DNA of 64,000 nt, taken from assembly GCF_011100465.1 (NCBI RefSeq), contig NZ_CP049740.1:747857-811856 (forward strand), given 5' to 3'. How positions within the stretch are numbered: the first letter of the stretch is position 1; each line of letters opens with the position of its first letter. This document shows, piece by piece, positions 53,851 through 63,999 of this stretch. This stretch comes from Jeotgalibaca arthritidis (GTDB lineage: Bacteria > Bacillota > Bacilli > Lactobacillales > Aerococcaceae). The notes beneath the pieces were generated by a model. It had not been told where the DNA came from, ran no database searches, and saw only the letters and a list, made by a program, of their open reading frames with translations. A program made the position numbers and the translations under genes.

Positions 53851-55394
53851 GATTCAATCACCTCTATGACCTCATCAATTTCAGCACGGAGCGTGTCAAT
53901 TTTAGATACAATCTTTTTTATTTCTGCATTCAAATCATCTATATCAATTACTTCTCGTGTGTCTTTTGCTTCCACATAAGAACTGACAGAAAGATTATAG
54001 TCATTATCAACGATTGAATCATATTCAATCGTTTTTGCAACGTGATCAATATCTTCTTTACTATCAAATATTCCCATAATTGCTTCAATATGTTCATCCG
54101 TAAGTACGTTATTATTGGTTTCCTTTTTATAAAAACCCACGCCACTTGCATCTATAAACTGTGTTCTAGTATCCGTTTTATGTTTAGAGAGAACTAAAAT
54201 ATTCACAGCTATTGAGGTCCCGAAAAATAAATTAGGTGCTAACGAAATAATCGTTTCAACAAAGTTATTGTCAATCAGATACTTTCTGATTTTTTGTTCT
54301 GCGCCCCCGCGGTAAAAAATACCGGGGAAACAAACGATAGCAGCTCTTCCTTTACTTGATAGATAACTAAGCGCATGAAGAACGAATGCAAAATCTGCTT
54401 TAGATTTCGGTGCTAGTACGCCTGCGGGAGCAAAGCGTTCATCATTAATAAGTGTTGGATCCTCACTCCCAATCCATTTTACGGAATAAGGTGGATTAGA
54501 CACAATGGCATCAAAAGGTTTCTCATCACCAAAGTGAGGATCTAAAAGGGTATTCCCTAATGCAATATGAAACTTATCGTAGTTTATGTTGTGTAAAAAC
54601 ATATTCATACGCGCAAGGTTATACGTTGTATGGTTAATCTCTTGCCCATAAAAACCATCTTCAATAATGTGCGCATCAAACTGCTTTTTTGCTTGTAACA
54701 GTAAGGACCCTGAACCAGCTGCGGGGTCATAAATCTTATTGATTGTTGATTGCTTGTGGATTGCTAATTGGGCAATTAGTTTAGAAACACTCTGAGGTGT
54801 GAAGAATTCTCCACCAGATTTACCCGCATTAGCGGCGTAATTTGAGATTAAAAACTCATAGGCATCTCCAAAAAGGTCAATTTGATTTTCTTGGAATTCA
54901 CCAAAATCAAGCCCTTCAACCCCTTTAATAACTGCAGCTAAACGACTATTTTTATCTTTTACCGTATTTCCTAAGCGATTACTTGTGGTATCAAAATCAC
55001 CAAATAAGCCTTTAATATCTTTTTCTGATGGATACCCATTTGCTGAGCTTTCAATAGCAGAAAAGATTGTAGCTAAATCTGTATTCAAACTTTCATTTGT
55101 GTTTGCAGTTTTAGCGACTGTACTGAACATCTGACTAGGATATATAAAATATCCTTTAGTTTTGATGGCATCATCTTTGATTTCATCCGTTATAATATCA
55201 TCATTAAGTTCAGCATAATTGATGCTATCATCACCCGCCTCAATATATGCAGCAAAATTCTCACTAATAAAACGATAAAAAAGTGTCCCTAAGACATATT
55301 GCTTAAAATCCCATCCGTCCACAGACCCCCGGACATCGTTGGCAATTTTCCAGATTTGAGATTGTAATTTGGCGCGTTGTGCAACACTTGACAT
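53847..55394 (-). CDS. hsdM: Type I modification methylase subunit
   Basis: N6-adenine methyltransferase, 515 aa from [15 protein letters not shown] (55394), preceded by GGAGG. SAM-binding motif [12 protein letters not shown] and catalytic SNPPYSVKW are intact. The N-terminal block [22 protein letters not shown] and overall length fit type IC. It heads the four-gene restriction operon; an extended -10 (TGCTATAAT, near 55480) lies upstream. Confidence 0.96.
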   Translation of the reverse strand: MSSVAQRAKLQSQIWKIANDVRGSVDGWDFKQYVLGTLFYRFISENFAAYIEAGDDSINYAELNDDIITDEIKDDAIKTKGYFIYPSQMFSTVAKTANTNESLNTDLATIFSAIESSANGYPSEKDIKGLFGDFDTTSNRLGNTVKDKNSRLAAVIKGVEGLDFGEFQENQIDLFGDAYEFLISNYAANAGKSGGEFFTPQSVSKLIAQLAIHKQSTINKIYDPAAGSGSLLLQAKKQFDAHIIEDGFYGQEINHTTYNLARMNMFLHNINYDKFHIALGNTLLDPHFGDEKPFDAIVSNPPYSVKWIGSEDPTLINDERFAPAGVLAPKSKADFAFVLHALSYLSSKGRAAIVCFPGIFYRGGAEQKIRKYLIDNNFVETIISLAPNLFFGTSIAVNILVLSKHKTDTRTQFIDASGVGFYKKETNNNVLTDEHIEAIMGIFDSKEDIDHVAKTIEYDSIVDNDYNLSVSSYVEAKDTREVIDIDDLNAEIKKIVSKIDTLRAEIDEVIEVIES

Positions 55395-55650
55395 ATATAT
55401 ACCTCCAACTATTATGTTAAACATTCGCGAGTTCCATCATTCTCAAAGCTGATGATTACTGCGATTCATTAAGATTATTATAGCACAATATACTAGCACT
55501 CCTTCCATCAAAAAAAGTTTGATTTAAATTTTTTTATATCTTCTCATACTTATGACTATCTATTATCAACTTAAATGCTTAGTGGTATACCCACGATCAT
55601 TTTCCTTTACAATTCTTATATTTAATTCTTTATTATATTTTCCCTATATA

Positions 55651-55687
55651 AAAGCCCCCTAAATCCGTGTCCGGATTTAGGGGGGCA
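55651..55687 (-). terminator. Terminator after 163-aa gene
   Basis: GCCCCCTAAATCCG/CGGATTTAGGGGGC with a TGTC loop; the minus strand ends in CTTTTAT. Confidence 0.88.
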
Positions 55688-55703
55688 CTACATTATCCTA
55701 ACT

Positions 55704-56195
55704 CTATTTTCTTTTCTGTGGATTTTTACTCATATTTACTTTTGTTAAAATCATTGAAGATACAACTTCCGTTAAGGGTTCACCTATAGCTTGTTTATAG
55801 TTGAATCCAAGTAATTGCATTGTTTTCAAAGTGTCTTTATTTAATAAATCTATTAACAAATCTAAGTTATCCTTCTGGTCTCCCAGATTAGGCATAAATT
55901 TTGAAACTAAGTTTATTGTTTGTTTGAGAGTTGACTGCAAATACTCTATGTCTTCATCACTAATAGTTACTTTCTCATATAACTGTCTATATTCATCCGC
56001 AATTCTTTGTAATTCATTTTTATTAGTCAAAAGTTCAGTAATTATTTCTTCATATACTTGCTGTTGTGTTTTTATTTCCTTTTTTTCTCTCGCTTGTCTA
56101 ATTTTAGTATTAACCCATTCTCCTGTTGTTTTTGCTGCAACTTCAGTTAAGGCACCGCCTAATCTAATTGCTTCATTTGCTAACGCTACTTCCAT
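55704..56195 (-). CDS. Helical protein of unknown function in defence island
   Basis: 163 aa from ATG 56195 after GAGAGGAG. Charged and mostly helical: a coiled coil is likely over residues about 20-75 (KKEIKTQQQVYEEIITELL then NKNELQRIADEYRQLYEKV). The C-terminal part ends with NYKQAIGEPLTEVVSSMI. No motif recognised and no membrane segment. It lies between the type I restriction operon and the 761-aa membrane protein gene, all on the minus strand, so a role linked to either is possible but unproven. It has its own strong terminator. Confidence 0.65.
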   Translation of the reverse strand: MEVALANEAIRLGGALTEVAAKTTGEWVNTKIRQAREKKEIKTQQQVYEEIITELLTNKNELQRIADEYRQLYEKVTISDEDIEYLQSTLKQTINLVSKFMPNLGDQKDNLDLLIDLLNKDTLKTMQLLGFNYKQAIGEPLTEVVSSMILTKVNMSKNPQKRK

Positions 56196-56251
56196 TTTTA
56201 TTCTCCTCTCCAAATTTTTACATTTTACTTATACTTATCAAAATTGAATCC

Positions 56252-56520
56252 TTACAGAGCAGGACTAAGATAATTTACTACTGCTTCTTGAATAGAGACA
56301 TACATAATAACTTGTGCTAACAACAATTCATCTTTTGCTTGTAATCCTTCAAAAATCTTATAAATAACTCGACTATTTTTATATTAAGTAATTAATCTTT
56401 CTCGCAAGCTACTATTCTTTATAAATGGATAAAACTTTTGATCATGCTTATCTTTATTAGGTAAATGCCCGTATACATAATCAAGTATTTTTCTCTTGTG
56501 AATTTTCTGAAAATGGAATT
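56252..56520 (-). pseudogene. Disrupted small gene with one in-frame stop
   Basis: A frame reads KFHFQKIHKRKILDYVYGH, then FIKNSSLRERLIT, a TAA stop, and continues in frame with RVIYKIFEGLQAKDELLLAQ and VSIQEAVVNYL to a final stop at 56252. Both halves look like one helical protein of about 95 residues. AGGAGG is present upstream (about 56524-56534) but no ATG at the right distance. Either a pseudogene or an unusual gene. Family unknown. Confidence 0.4.
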
Positions 56521-56646
56521 TGTCTCTCCTCCTAGTTATAGAAAATCTTAGAGTGGTTAAGCTTTAATTATATTTATTTTTGATTTTAAAAACTCACAGT
56601 GTTATTCACTAAAGAGCATAGACTCAATCAGCTCAATAGGGGATGA

Positions 56647-58932
56647 TTAGACTGCCGCTAATCTAGCATAATGCATTTGAGCAACTTCCATTATTTCTTC
56701 ATCATCTGGTAATTCTCGAGCCATAAAAGCATCTTCTACGAGTTCAAGGAAATAGGCATGAATGTAGGCACGAGAGTCTTTGGCAGAATACATTGATTTT
56801 AATAATTTATTGAACTTTTTATGCAAGAAGGTTTTTTCTAGTATCGTCTGAAATTCTTCTTGAGACAGCGAACTCATCATGATTGTATCAATGAATTCTT
56901 CTTTAGAAATTCTAATCATGGAAACTGCATCATCCTCTATAAAGTTATCTAATACTTTTTTAGCGGATAATGCTCCTAGAGACCCGCCAACAACTGCTCC
57001 TATAGCGTTACCAATGCCTGGAACAACTGACCCTACTGCGCTGCCAACTGCTGCTCCTGATGCCATTCCTACTCCAGTAGAAACAGTATTCTTAACCAAT
57101 TGCTTCATGGACATCCGTCCTCGCAAACAATCAGTCAAGTCCGGTCCAACTGTGATAGCTACTGTTATGACGCCCATTGTACCCTTTTTAACTGCTTCGG
57201 TTTTCAATTTATTTGTCATTTGCTTTTTAGCAAATTTTTTGACATACATATCCCCTACGGCTCTACCCATCTGGCTTCCTGCAAACTGTGAAGAGACCAT
57301 ATAAATGACCCCTCCTGTCAGAGTAGGTTTGACTGCTGCTATTGCAGAATTTTTCAAGGCTGCTCTTTTATCGGCTCCTTGCCAAACGCTGTTGCAGTAT
57401 ACCCAGAGACCTGCAACCACACCGTATGGCAAGGCTGCTGCTGCCCCTGTTAAAAAGTCCCCACCTGCCGACCACACTAGTTTTTCACCAAAGGAAACGT
57501 CCCTAGTCACTATCTCCCCATTCGAATTTCTAATTACTTTCCCCTTATTATCCCGAACCGCAATCGTACTCCTTCTATCGAAAATCGATTTTGTTGCGAT
57601 TTGTGAATGCTCATAGGTAAGTGCTCCTTTTTTGACATAGTTCGCTGCATTATTTGGGTTTTCTTCATTTGGTACACGGCCTTGTTCTATTTTTTTTGCC
57701 ATGTTTTTTAGGGCAGCATCATACTGGTCCCTAGGTACTTCGATTTTCATCATTGAGCCATCCGTATTTACGTACAGGGCTTTTCCACCATTATTTTCGA
57801 AGCACTGGTCTATCGACTTGTTTGCTGTCGCGTGATATTTAGTCTGTATATTTACTCCATTTACCGCTCTATCCGCACCATGTTTCTCATGGCTTGCCCC
57901 ATATTTTTCCGTTGATTTGAAGCGAAGCTTATCATGAAGATCTCCGTAATGTTCCCCCACATGGCCGTGACCTTGTCCCCCACCAAATCGATCATTAATC
58001 TGATTCTGACTTAATTCCGCTCCAATACTCCCTAAGCTACCAGCCACAGCTGCATGAGCAACCTGTTTGTTTTTTATATCAACTTTTTCTCTCTTAGTAA
58101 TGTTATCTACGGCTGAGTCTAATTCTTCCATCTTTCTATAATAATCTTCTACATTATCTTCAATTTCCTCTATATCATCTTCTGTAACACCATTACTGGA
58201 GATAACGTTATCTACATGATAACTCCAACCAGAATGGATAGCATGATCAAAAACATCTGCAAGAAATTCTAATTCATTATCGTACAGAATAACACTTTTC
58301 TTAGTTCGGCTCGCATAGTACACAGTAAGGCAATTTCCAGTAGTAGTAAACCGGTAAGCGTTCGCGAAAGGCAAATACGTCTTTTCGACATCAAAAACCT
58401 GTTGTCTCCCTTGTTTGGGCAGTTCTTTTTGCCTACTAATAATAACGCCCAACGAAGTAACTAAAAAACCATATTCTTGAAACGATAATTCATTATCAGC
58501 TGGATTAGCATCGTAGAAGATGTTGGAAACAGAATCCATATCAATATCTACTTCGGTCCCTGAACTAAAGTATTTGGCACGATTATAAGGAATATCATCA
58601 TAGTAACGAACTTTAGTTACGTCACAATTAGAATATAAAATGGTTGAGAACTGGAAGGAGGAAAGAAGAGGGAAATTTGCATTTTCCCACTCTTCTATAT
58701 ATTTTCCTTCTCCACCGTTTTTTAGATACTGAAAAATTGCAAAAACAATGAGTATGGCAAACAAAAATAAGGCATTACTGTAATATAAAAAACTGTTAAT
58801 TCCCGATAAGAAACTCTGGATCAGGTTCAATCCATAGATTCCCAATAAAAAATAACCGAATGTCTTAAGCCAATCTAAATTATATTTTCTCCTGATTAAC
58901 AAGGCAATTCCACCTGCTATAAAAATAACCAT
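56647..58932 (-). CDS. Large membrane-anchored protein of unknown function
   Basis: 761 aa from the second of two adjacent ATGs, after AAGGAGG (an upstream ATG overlaps that site). Three N-terminal membrane helices (about 1-15, 24-45, 50-72) are followed by a soluble region. The central block (about 310-440) includes GGGQGHGHVGEHYGDLHDKL, HGADRAVNGVNIQTKYH, CFENNGGKALYVNTDG and IEVPRDQYDAAL. I remember similar blocks in uncharacterised enterobacterial proteins. The C-terminal half has glycine-zipper stretches (GMASGAAVGSAVGSVVPGIG, then GAVVGGSLGAL), suggesting membrane insertion. The composition suggests an effector or pore-type defence protein. No enzymatic motif was confirmed. Confidence 0.7.
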   Translation of the reverse strand: MVIFIAGGIALLIRRKYNLDWLKTFGYFLLGIYGLNLIQSFLSGINSFLYYSNALFLFAILIVFAIFQYLKNGGEGKYIEEWENANFPLLSSFQFSTILYSNCDVTKVRYYDDIPYNRAKYFSSGTEVDIDMDSVSNIFYDANPADNELSFQEYGFLVTSLGVIISRQKELPKQGRQQVFDVEKTYLPFANAYRFTTTGNCLTVYYASRTKKSVILYDNELEFLADVFDHAIHSGWSYHVDNVISSNGVTEDDIEEIEDNVEDYYRKMEELDSAVDNITKREKVDIKNKQVAHAAVAGSLGSIGAELSQNQINDRFGGGQGHGHVGEHYGDLHDKLRFKSTEKYGASHEKHGADRAVNGVNIQTKYHATANKSIDQCFENNGGKALYVNTDGSMMKIEVPRDQYDAALKNMAKKIEQGRVPNEENPNNAANYVKKGALTYEHSQIATKSIFDRRSTIAVRDNKGKVIRNSNGEIVTRDVSFGEKLVWSAGGDFLTGAAAALPYGVVAGLWVYCNSVWQGADKRAALKNSAIAAVKPTLTGGVIYMVSSQFAGSQMGRAVGDMYVKKFAKKQMTNKLKTEAVKKGTMGVITVAITVGPDLTDCLRGRMSMKQLVKNTVSTGVGMASGAAVGSAVGSVVPGIGNAIGAVVGGSLGALSAKKVLDNFIEDDAVSMIRISKEEFIDTIMMSSLSQEEFQTILEKTFLHKKFNKLLKSMYSAKDSRAYIHAYFLELVEDAFMARELPDDEEIMEVAQMHYARLAAV

Positions 58933-59541
58933 CATCAAAACCTCCTTAGACATTTATGGTATTATCCTCATAGTACCTCTTATTTAAAACGCAAACAATA
59001 TAGCAATTAAATATATAGATGTTATTTATTAATTAATTAAAAATAATAAGTTTCGATTAAAGATTTTTCCCATGCTTCAATCACATGTATTAACCTCAGA
59101 TGAACCCTCATTCGATATGATACACACACTAGTAATTACCAAAAATAAATATGATTATTTTGTAGTATTATCAGTAAAAAAAACATCCGACCAATAAGAA
59201 ATAAATTCTATACCCTCGTGATAGTTAAAACTTTATATGAAAATTACTCTGAAGTTCACTCTTCATATAATATTCAATTTTTACAAATCTTTTTCCAAGA
59301 TTAATTTCATAATAAACACCCAGCTGATAGCGACAAACATGCTCCGGAAGTGTCTTTCCATCGTAACTCCAAATATTATCAAAAGAATCATTTGTTATCG
59401 CCCTAAAAAATATTCACTTGTTTGTCACAATTTCATCTTACTCCTCTGAGTTTGAAATACTATCCTACAAGATGCTGTATAATATTAGTGTGAAGACCCT
59501 CCATTTGCAGGATGCGTTTATTTGGATGAGAAGAATTTCTT
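58933..59541. other. AT-rich intergenic region, nothing supported
   Basis: About 600 bases with no frame that has both a ribosome site and coding character. It contains the divergent upstream regions of the 761-aa protein gene and the GAF gene. A 70-codon + frame at 59237 is low-complexity and unsupported. Confidence 0.4.
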
Positions 59542-60526
59542 ATGTCTCAGCCAATTCAAAAATATGAGGAAATTACGTTTCAACAATTCGTATTGTTTAT
59601 CAAAACTCACAGCAAACAGATTGAAGAAAATAGCAATACCTATCTAAATCTAGAAGCTTCCATTTCGGAGACAGATCGAAAAATTATTGAGGCACTGCTG
59701 CAATCATTTTTACAACTATTAACTCATCCTAACACGGAAGTTAGCAAGGAAAATTATGCGGACCACTTAGATATTTGGCTTCAATCCCAGCTGTCCATTT
59801 TAAATAGGAAAAGTTTTAACCTGTTTCAACTGCTTTTCGAAAAGTCGCTAATTACATTAATGATTCAAATAAAATATAACCGAATCTCTGCTGTATTAAT
59901 GTTTTTATTATCTATTTTTACTTACCTTGTCCAGAGTTACAACAAGTGGGCAGATGAGAGTTTTTCAGTCATTACCAATAAAAATCCCCATGAAAATAGG
60001 GAACTTAAAAGACTCCAACTGTTAGACAAATTAAATAAGCTCCTGATTCGCTCTTCAGGAGTTCAAGACTTGCCATATATATTAAAAAAGTGTGAAGACT
60101 ATTTTCATTATAAACGATGTGTTTTTTACGCTTATATTCCCTGGTCAAATCAGTTCTATGGCGTCATAGGTGCCGAACTTCCAAAGGTGCAAAGCATGAA
60201 AGGACAAATAACCGAGGAGAATATCTTTTTAGTTAAAAAAACCAATTTATTTAAAGAGCCCCCAAAATTATATAAAAAAAGAGCATATCAAATTATTTAA
60301 TCTGTCTTCTATTATTTTTTTACCGCTCACTCATAAAAATCAGTTGTTTGGGTGGCTTACTTTTGATAAGCTAGGGGAAGAATTTGATTGTTCGAAAGAG
60401 GAATTAGCTTTACTCGAGCAAGTGGGGAAACGTCTTGGATTATTTTTATCAAGAAAAGGAGACGCGGCAGCAAAAAACAGGACCCAAGTGGTTGCCTCTG
60501 CTTTTCGGTTAGGATTATTACATTAA
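59542..60526 (+). pseudogene. GAF-domain regulatory protein, frameshifted
   Basis: The first frame (252 codons, MSQPIQKYEEITFQQFVLF...) ends at 60300. The GAF domain continues in the +1-related frame (KLFNLSSIIFLPLTHKNQ, FGWLTFDKLGEEFDCS, LLEQVGKRLGLFLSRKG) to 60526. The switch lies near 60273-60279, a run of seven A residues. The N-terminal about 150 residues are helical and the GAF starts near RLQLLDKLNKLL. A one-base slip in A7 would explain it. It is probably a pseudogene; sequencing error or programmed slippage are alternatives. Confidence 0.65.
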
Positions 60527-60805
60527 TTCTCAACCTATTTAGTATTTTTATCATTAAATGAGCGTTAAAAGAAGAGAAAATTGTAGATTTGAATTAATAA
60601 ACATTTAGGTTTTAATATAGTTGTAGAATAAGTATAATTAAAGAGGTTGTTCAAAAAGAATTCTTAACACTTCAATTTATTCATCAATTGAAAACTATCT
60701 ATTTTTGCCATGTTTTGTTTAAAATATATGTACTTACTGTATATTTATACTTTGTTTTTGACATCTAAAGAATGATCGCACCAAAAGAGGAGTGGAGAGA
60801 TAAGT

Positions 60806-62701
60806 ATGGAAAGAATTAAAAAATTCCTTTTATTATTGTTTCTGATGGTGTTTACTTGTTTGACAGTTGCTCCAACTGTTAGTTTTGCAGTTCATGGTAA
60901 TGAGATAACAGCAAAAAATGGGGTACTTGATTTACGTGATATAAATTTTGAAGAGCACAATTATATAGAGATGAGTGGGGAGTGGGGTTTATATTGGAAC
61001 AAATTCCTCAACCCAGAAAAAGTACCAGATAATCCCTCAACTTTTGTTTCATTTCCTCATATCTGGATGGGTTCTGAAATGAACAATGAGACATTACCAG
61101 GTGAGGGACATGCCACATATACACTTAAAATAAAAGTAAATGAAGAGAGCTTATCAACTCATAAGGGCCTTTATGTACCGCTTATTTCGAATGCATCGAA
61201 ACTATGGATCAATGGGAAATTAGTGAGTCAAATTGGTGAAATTGGTATGAGCTCAAAAGATGAACGTCCAACCTATAATCCACAAGTCATCACTCTTGAT
61301 TTAGATAAGCCAGAATTTGATCTAGTTTTACAGGTTTCCAATTACTCTGCACGAAACGGTGGAATTTGGGGAGAGTTTTTATTCGGAAATGCAGAAGAAT
61401 TAATAAGTATGGCTGAGAAACGAATGCTTAAAGAAATGTTTATTATTGGTGGTTTAACTATTGTCGGATTTTACCATTTTGTTATTTATATTCTACGTAG
61501 AAAAGATCGAGCTGCTCTCTATTTTGGGATTCTTTGTTTACTAATTGCTCTTCGCTCGCTGATAGTCGGCGAGGTAATTTTAACCGATCTACTCCCTAAT
61601 TTCTCTTGGGAATGGCTCAGAAAAATCGAATATTGGACGATTTCAATCGCGTTTCCAGTATTTTTATTGTTTCTTAATGCAATGTTTCTTAACTATATAA
61701 AAAAATCCATTTTACAAATGTTCCTTTTTATAAGTTTACTTTATTCTTTATTTGTCTTATTTACACCTGCTAAAGTTTTTTCGTATACGATTAACTTTTA
61801 TCAACTGATCATGACAGCGATGATGTTGTATGTGTTTTTTGAATTGACCAAAGCGTGGAAGCGAAATGTTCCAGGTGTAAAGATTTTATTGATCTCAACC
61901 GTCATTTTTACTGGTACAGCCTTAAATGATGTCCTTTATTACAATGAATGGATTCATACAGGTGATTTTACAAGTGTTGGATTATATATCTTTATCCTTG
62001 CTCAGTCCATCGTTCTTGCTATTAAATATGCATCTACCTTTCAAAAAGTTGAAACCCTGTCTATTCGTCTAGGAGAACTAAATAACACCCTTGAGGAAAG
62101 AGTGCAAATAAGAACTTCTCAACTGGAGCGATCACAAAATGAACTAAAACAACTGAATCAGAAGCTCGAAATTCTTTCAAACATTGATACTCTAACAAAT
62201 GTTCCGAATAGACGGTCACTCAACCAAAATTATGAAGAGGTTTGGGAGATGAACAAGGATTTATTGAAACCAATTACGGTAATTTTGATCGATATAGATT
62301 GTTTTAAGCTTTTTAATGATACATATGGTCATCAAAAAGGTGATGAGGTACTAAAATTAGTCGCTCAATCATTGAAAAATAGATTGGATATGGTTGGAGG
62401 ATTCTTTGCAAGGTATGGTGGAGAAGAATTCTTTGCTTTATTAGATGGGAAATCCGTTGAAGAAGCCGTTGATATAGCTAAAGATATGAATGATGTCATT
62501 CATAAATTAAAAATCCAACACAAAACTTCAACGGTTACAGATACAGTAACAATTAGTATCGGAATTGCCCATTCTACTTCTGCAAATCTAGTAGAAAAAG
62601 AGCAACTAATCAGAAAGGCTGACGAAGCTCTTTATCATTCAAAACAAATTGGCGGAGATTCGATATCATTGTTTTATCAGAATGAAATTAAACATCTGTA
62701 A
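60806..62701 (+). CDS. 7TM-DISM diguanylate cyclase (GGDEF)
   Basis: A 631-aa sensor that should make cyclic di-GMP. Signal peptide (about 1-28), an extracellular jelly-roll 7TMR-DISMED2-like domain (about 40-200, EMSGEWGLYWNKFLNP), seven membrane helices (about 205-400), a coiled coil (about 415-450, ERSQNELKQLNQKLEIL) and a GGDEF domain (DTLTNVPNRRSLNQ, IDIDCFKLFNDTYGHQKGDEVL, RYGGEEFFALLDG). The active-site GGEEF is intact. No RxxD inhibitory site at the usual distance is seen. GAGGAGTGGAGAG precedes the ATG. The activating ligand is unknown; the preceding GAF gene is broken. Confidence 0.92.
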   Translation: MERIKKFLLLLFLMVFTCLTVAPTVSFAVHGNEITAKNGVLDLRDINFEEHNYIEMSGEWGLYWNKFLNPEKVPDNPSTFVSFPHIWMGSEMNNETLPGEGHATYTLKIKVNEESLSTHKGLYVPLISNASKLWINGKLVSQIGEIGMSSKDERPTYNPQVITLDLDKPEFDLVLQVSNYSARNGGIWGEFLFGNAEELISMAEKRMLKEMFIIGGLTIVGFYHFVIYILRRKDRAALYFGILCLLIALRSLIVGEVILTDLLPNFSWEWLRKIEYWTISIAFPVFLLFLNAMFLNYIKKSILQMFLFISLLYSLFVLFTPAKVFSYTINFYQLIMTAMMLYVFFELTKAWKRNVPGVKILLISTVIFTGTALNDVLYYNEWIHTGDFTSVGLYIFILAQSIVLAIKYASTFQKVETLSIRLGELNNTLEERVQIRTSQLERSQNELKQLNQKLEILSNIDTLTNVPNRRSLNQNYEEVWEMNKDLLKPITVILIDIDCFKLFNDTYGHQKGDEVLKLVAQSLKNRLDMVGGFFARYGGEEFFALLDGKSVEEAVDIAKDMNDVIHKLKIQHKTSTVTDTVTISIGIAHSTSANLVEKEQLIRKADEALYHSKQIGGDSISLFYQNEIKHL

Positions 62702-63234
62702 GCATCTCGATATTGTGGAGAAAATCTAACATAACAGACTAAATTATATTGGAATTCACAAGTATATCCCACAATATCTCGCTTGAAAAAGCATAGAGTT
62801 TATGGATCTGAGCTTTTCCAAATCTCTATCCTAATCTTTATATGGTATACTTTAATGGAATTTGAATATTGGGTAGTACTTTCTAAGTAGTGTTGATTCG
62901 TAAATGAAGAGCCTAACCCATTTTGATTAAGATTTAGGCTCTTTCTAGAATTGTTCTGTTAAATTATACGATGGCGTGCTAGTTCCTATGCATCATGTTC
63001 ACTCAGTATTAACTATATTTCTATCCCCATCTAATTTAAATTCACTACATACCTGATATAATAATAATTTTAATGACCTTAAAAAAACTCATTTACTTAT
63101 GGTACGGTTCTCCGTATGGATGGTAACTGCGGTTTTTTAATCGCTATTAAATCGTTACGGATGTCTTAACAAACATTGATTTTTTTATATTTAATTTAGC
63201 AACATGAATATTCGTTTTTTTTTATTCATCTCAA
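62702..63234. other. Intergenic region with one terminator
   Basis: Apart from the hairpin at 62907 no gene or structured element is supported; the rest is AT-rich. Confidence 0.4.
62907..62946. terminator. Terminator after diguanylate cyclase gene
   Basis: AAGAGCCTAA/TTAGGCTCTT with a 17-base loop and T-rich end, 206 bases past the stop. Confidence 0.65.
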
Positions 63235-63999
63235 TCAATATTTCTTTAAAATCTCTAAAATAGCAGCTCCGTATTTCTCTACTTTTCTTTCCCCAAATCC
63301 ATTGATTTTAAGTAGCTCTTCTTTGTTTTTAGGCATAGCAGTAATAATATTCTCTAATTCACTGTTAGTAAATATATAATACGCTTTAATTTTTTCTTTG
63401 CGACTTTCTTTTAACCGGAAATTTTTTAAAGTCTTGTAAATTTCCGTTTCCTCTATAACATTGCTTTCTAGTTCCAGATTATTTAAATCATCCTCATCAT
63501 CAGTATTTCTCAGATAAGCTTTATATTTTTGAGTGTAATCTTTTTCGATATCCTTATGAAAATATTTAAGGAAAGCTTCTGCCCACTCTCGCATTTCCTT
63601 ATCAGATCTTTTTGGTTCCTTAGATGCTTTGTAAGTATCTTTAATATATGTAACTAGCTGATCGGATCGAATAACTTTCTCTTTAACTTCTTTTTTTGCA
63701 TACCTTGTTTTCAAAATTGTTTTTGGGTTAGCCAATACAACAATTGAATTATAGCTATTGTCAAATAATTTATCTGCACTTATTTTCATCAAAAAACTCT
63801 TCTTGCGGCCTATTAAAAGCTTTCTAATTAAGTCCATGTGCCGTTGGTTCTGAGTAATTGGAGAGTAAATTCCTTCTCTTTTCTTATATCCATTAAATTC
63901 CATTGTCCTTATGAAATCACCATTATTGTTGATTTCAATATCTCCATATAAATTTTTACACTCAATAACAAAACAAATTTTCTTGGTAAACACTAGATA
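63235..63999 (-). CDS. NERD-HRDC domain protein (5' end outside window)
   Basis: The frame is open to the window edge; the visible start-like GTG at 63993 lies inside the NERD domain, so the true start is beyond the window. The NERD (nuclease-related) part shows FVIECKNLYGDIEIN with the Glu and Lys of the active-site-like motif. The C-terminal about 65 residues form an HRDC nucleic-acid-binding domain (AYYIFTNSELENIITAMPK and LLKINGFGERKVEKYG). Proteins of this type are often near defence genes and may act on DNA; the exact role is unknown. Confidence 0.83.
   Translation of the reverse strand, partial: YLVFTKKICFVIECKNLYGDIEINNNGDFIRTMEFNGYKKREGIYSPITQNQRHMDLIRKLLIGRKKSFLMKISADKLFDNSYNSIVVLANPKTILKTRYAKKEVKEKVIRSDQLVTYIKDTYKASKEPKRSDKEMREWAEAFLKYFHKDIEKDYTQKYKAYLRNTDDEDDLNNLELESNVIEETEIYKTLKNFRLKESRKEKIKAYYIFTNSELENIITAMPKNKEELLKINGFGERKVEKYGAAILEILKKY

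Noticed and set aside
59237..59449. 70-aa protein upstream of the GAF gene
   Set aside because: Low-complexity AT-driven composition, no ribosome site and no recognisable similarity.
59542..60526. Programmed frameshift in the GAF gene
   Set aside because: An A7 run alone is not enough: no stimulatory hairpin or internal ribosome site was seen, so a pseudogene is the simpler reading.
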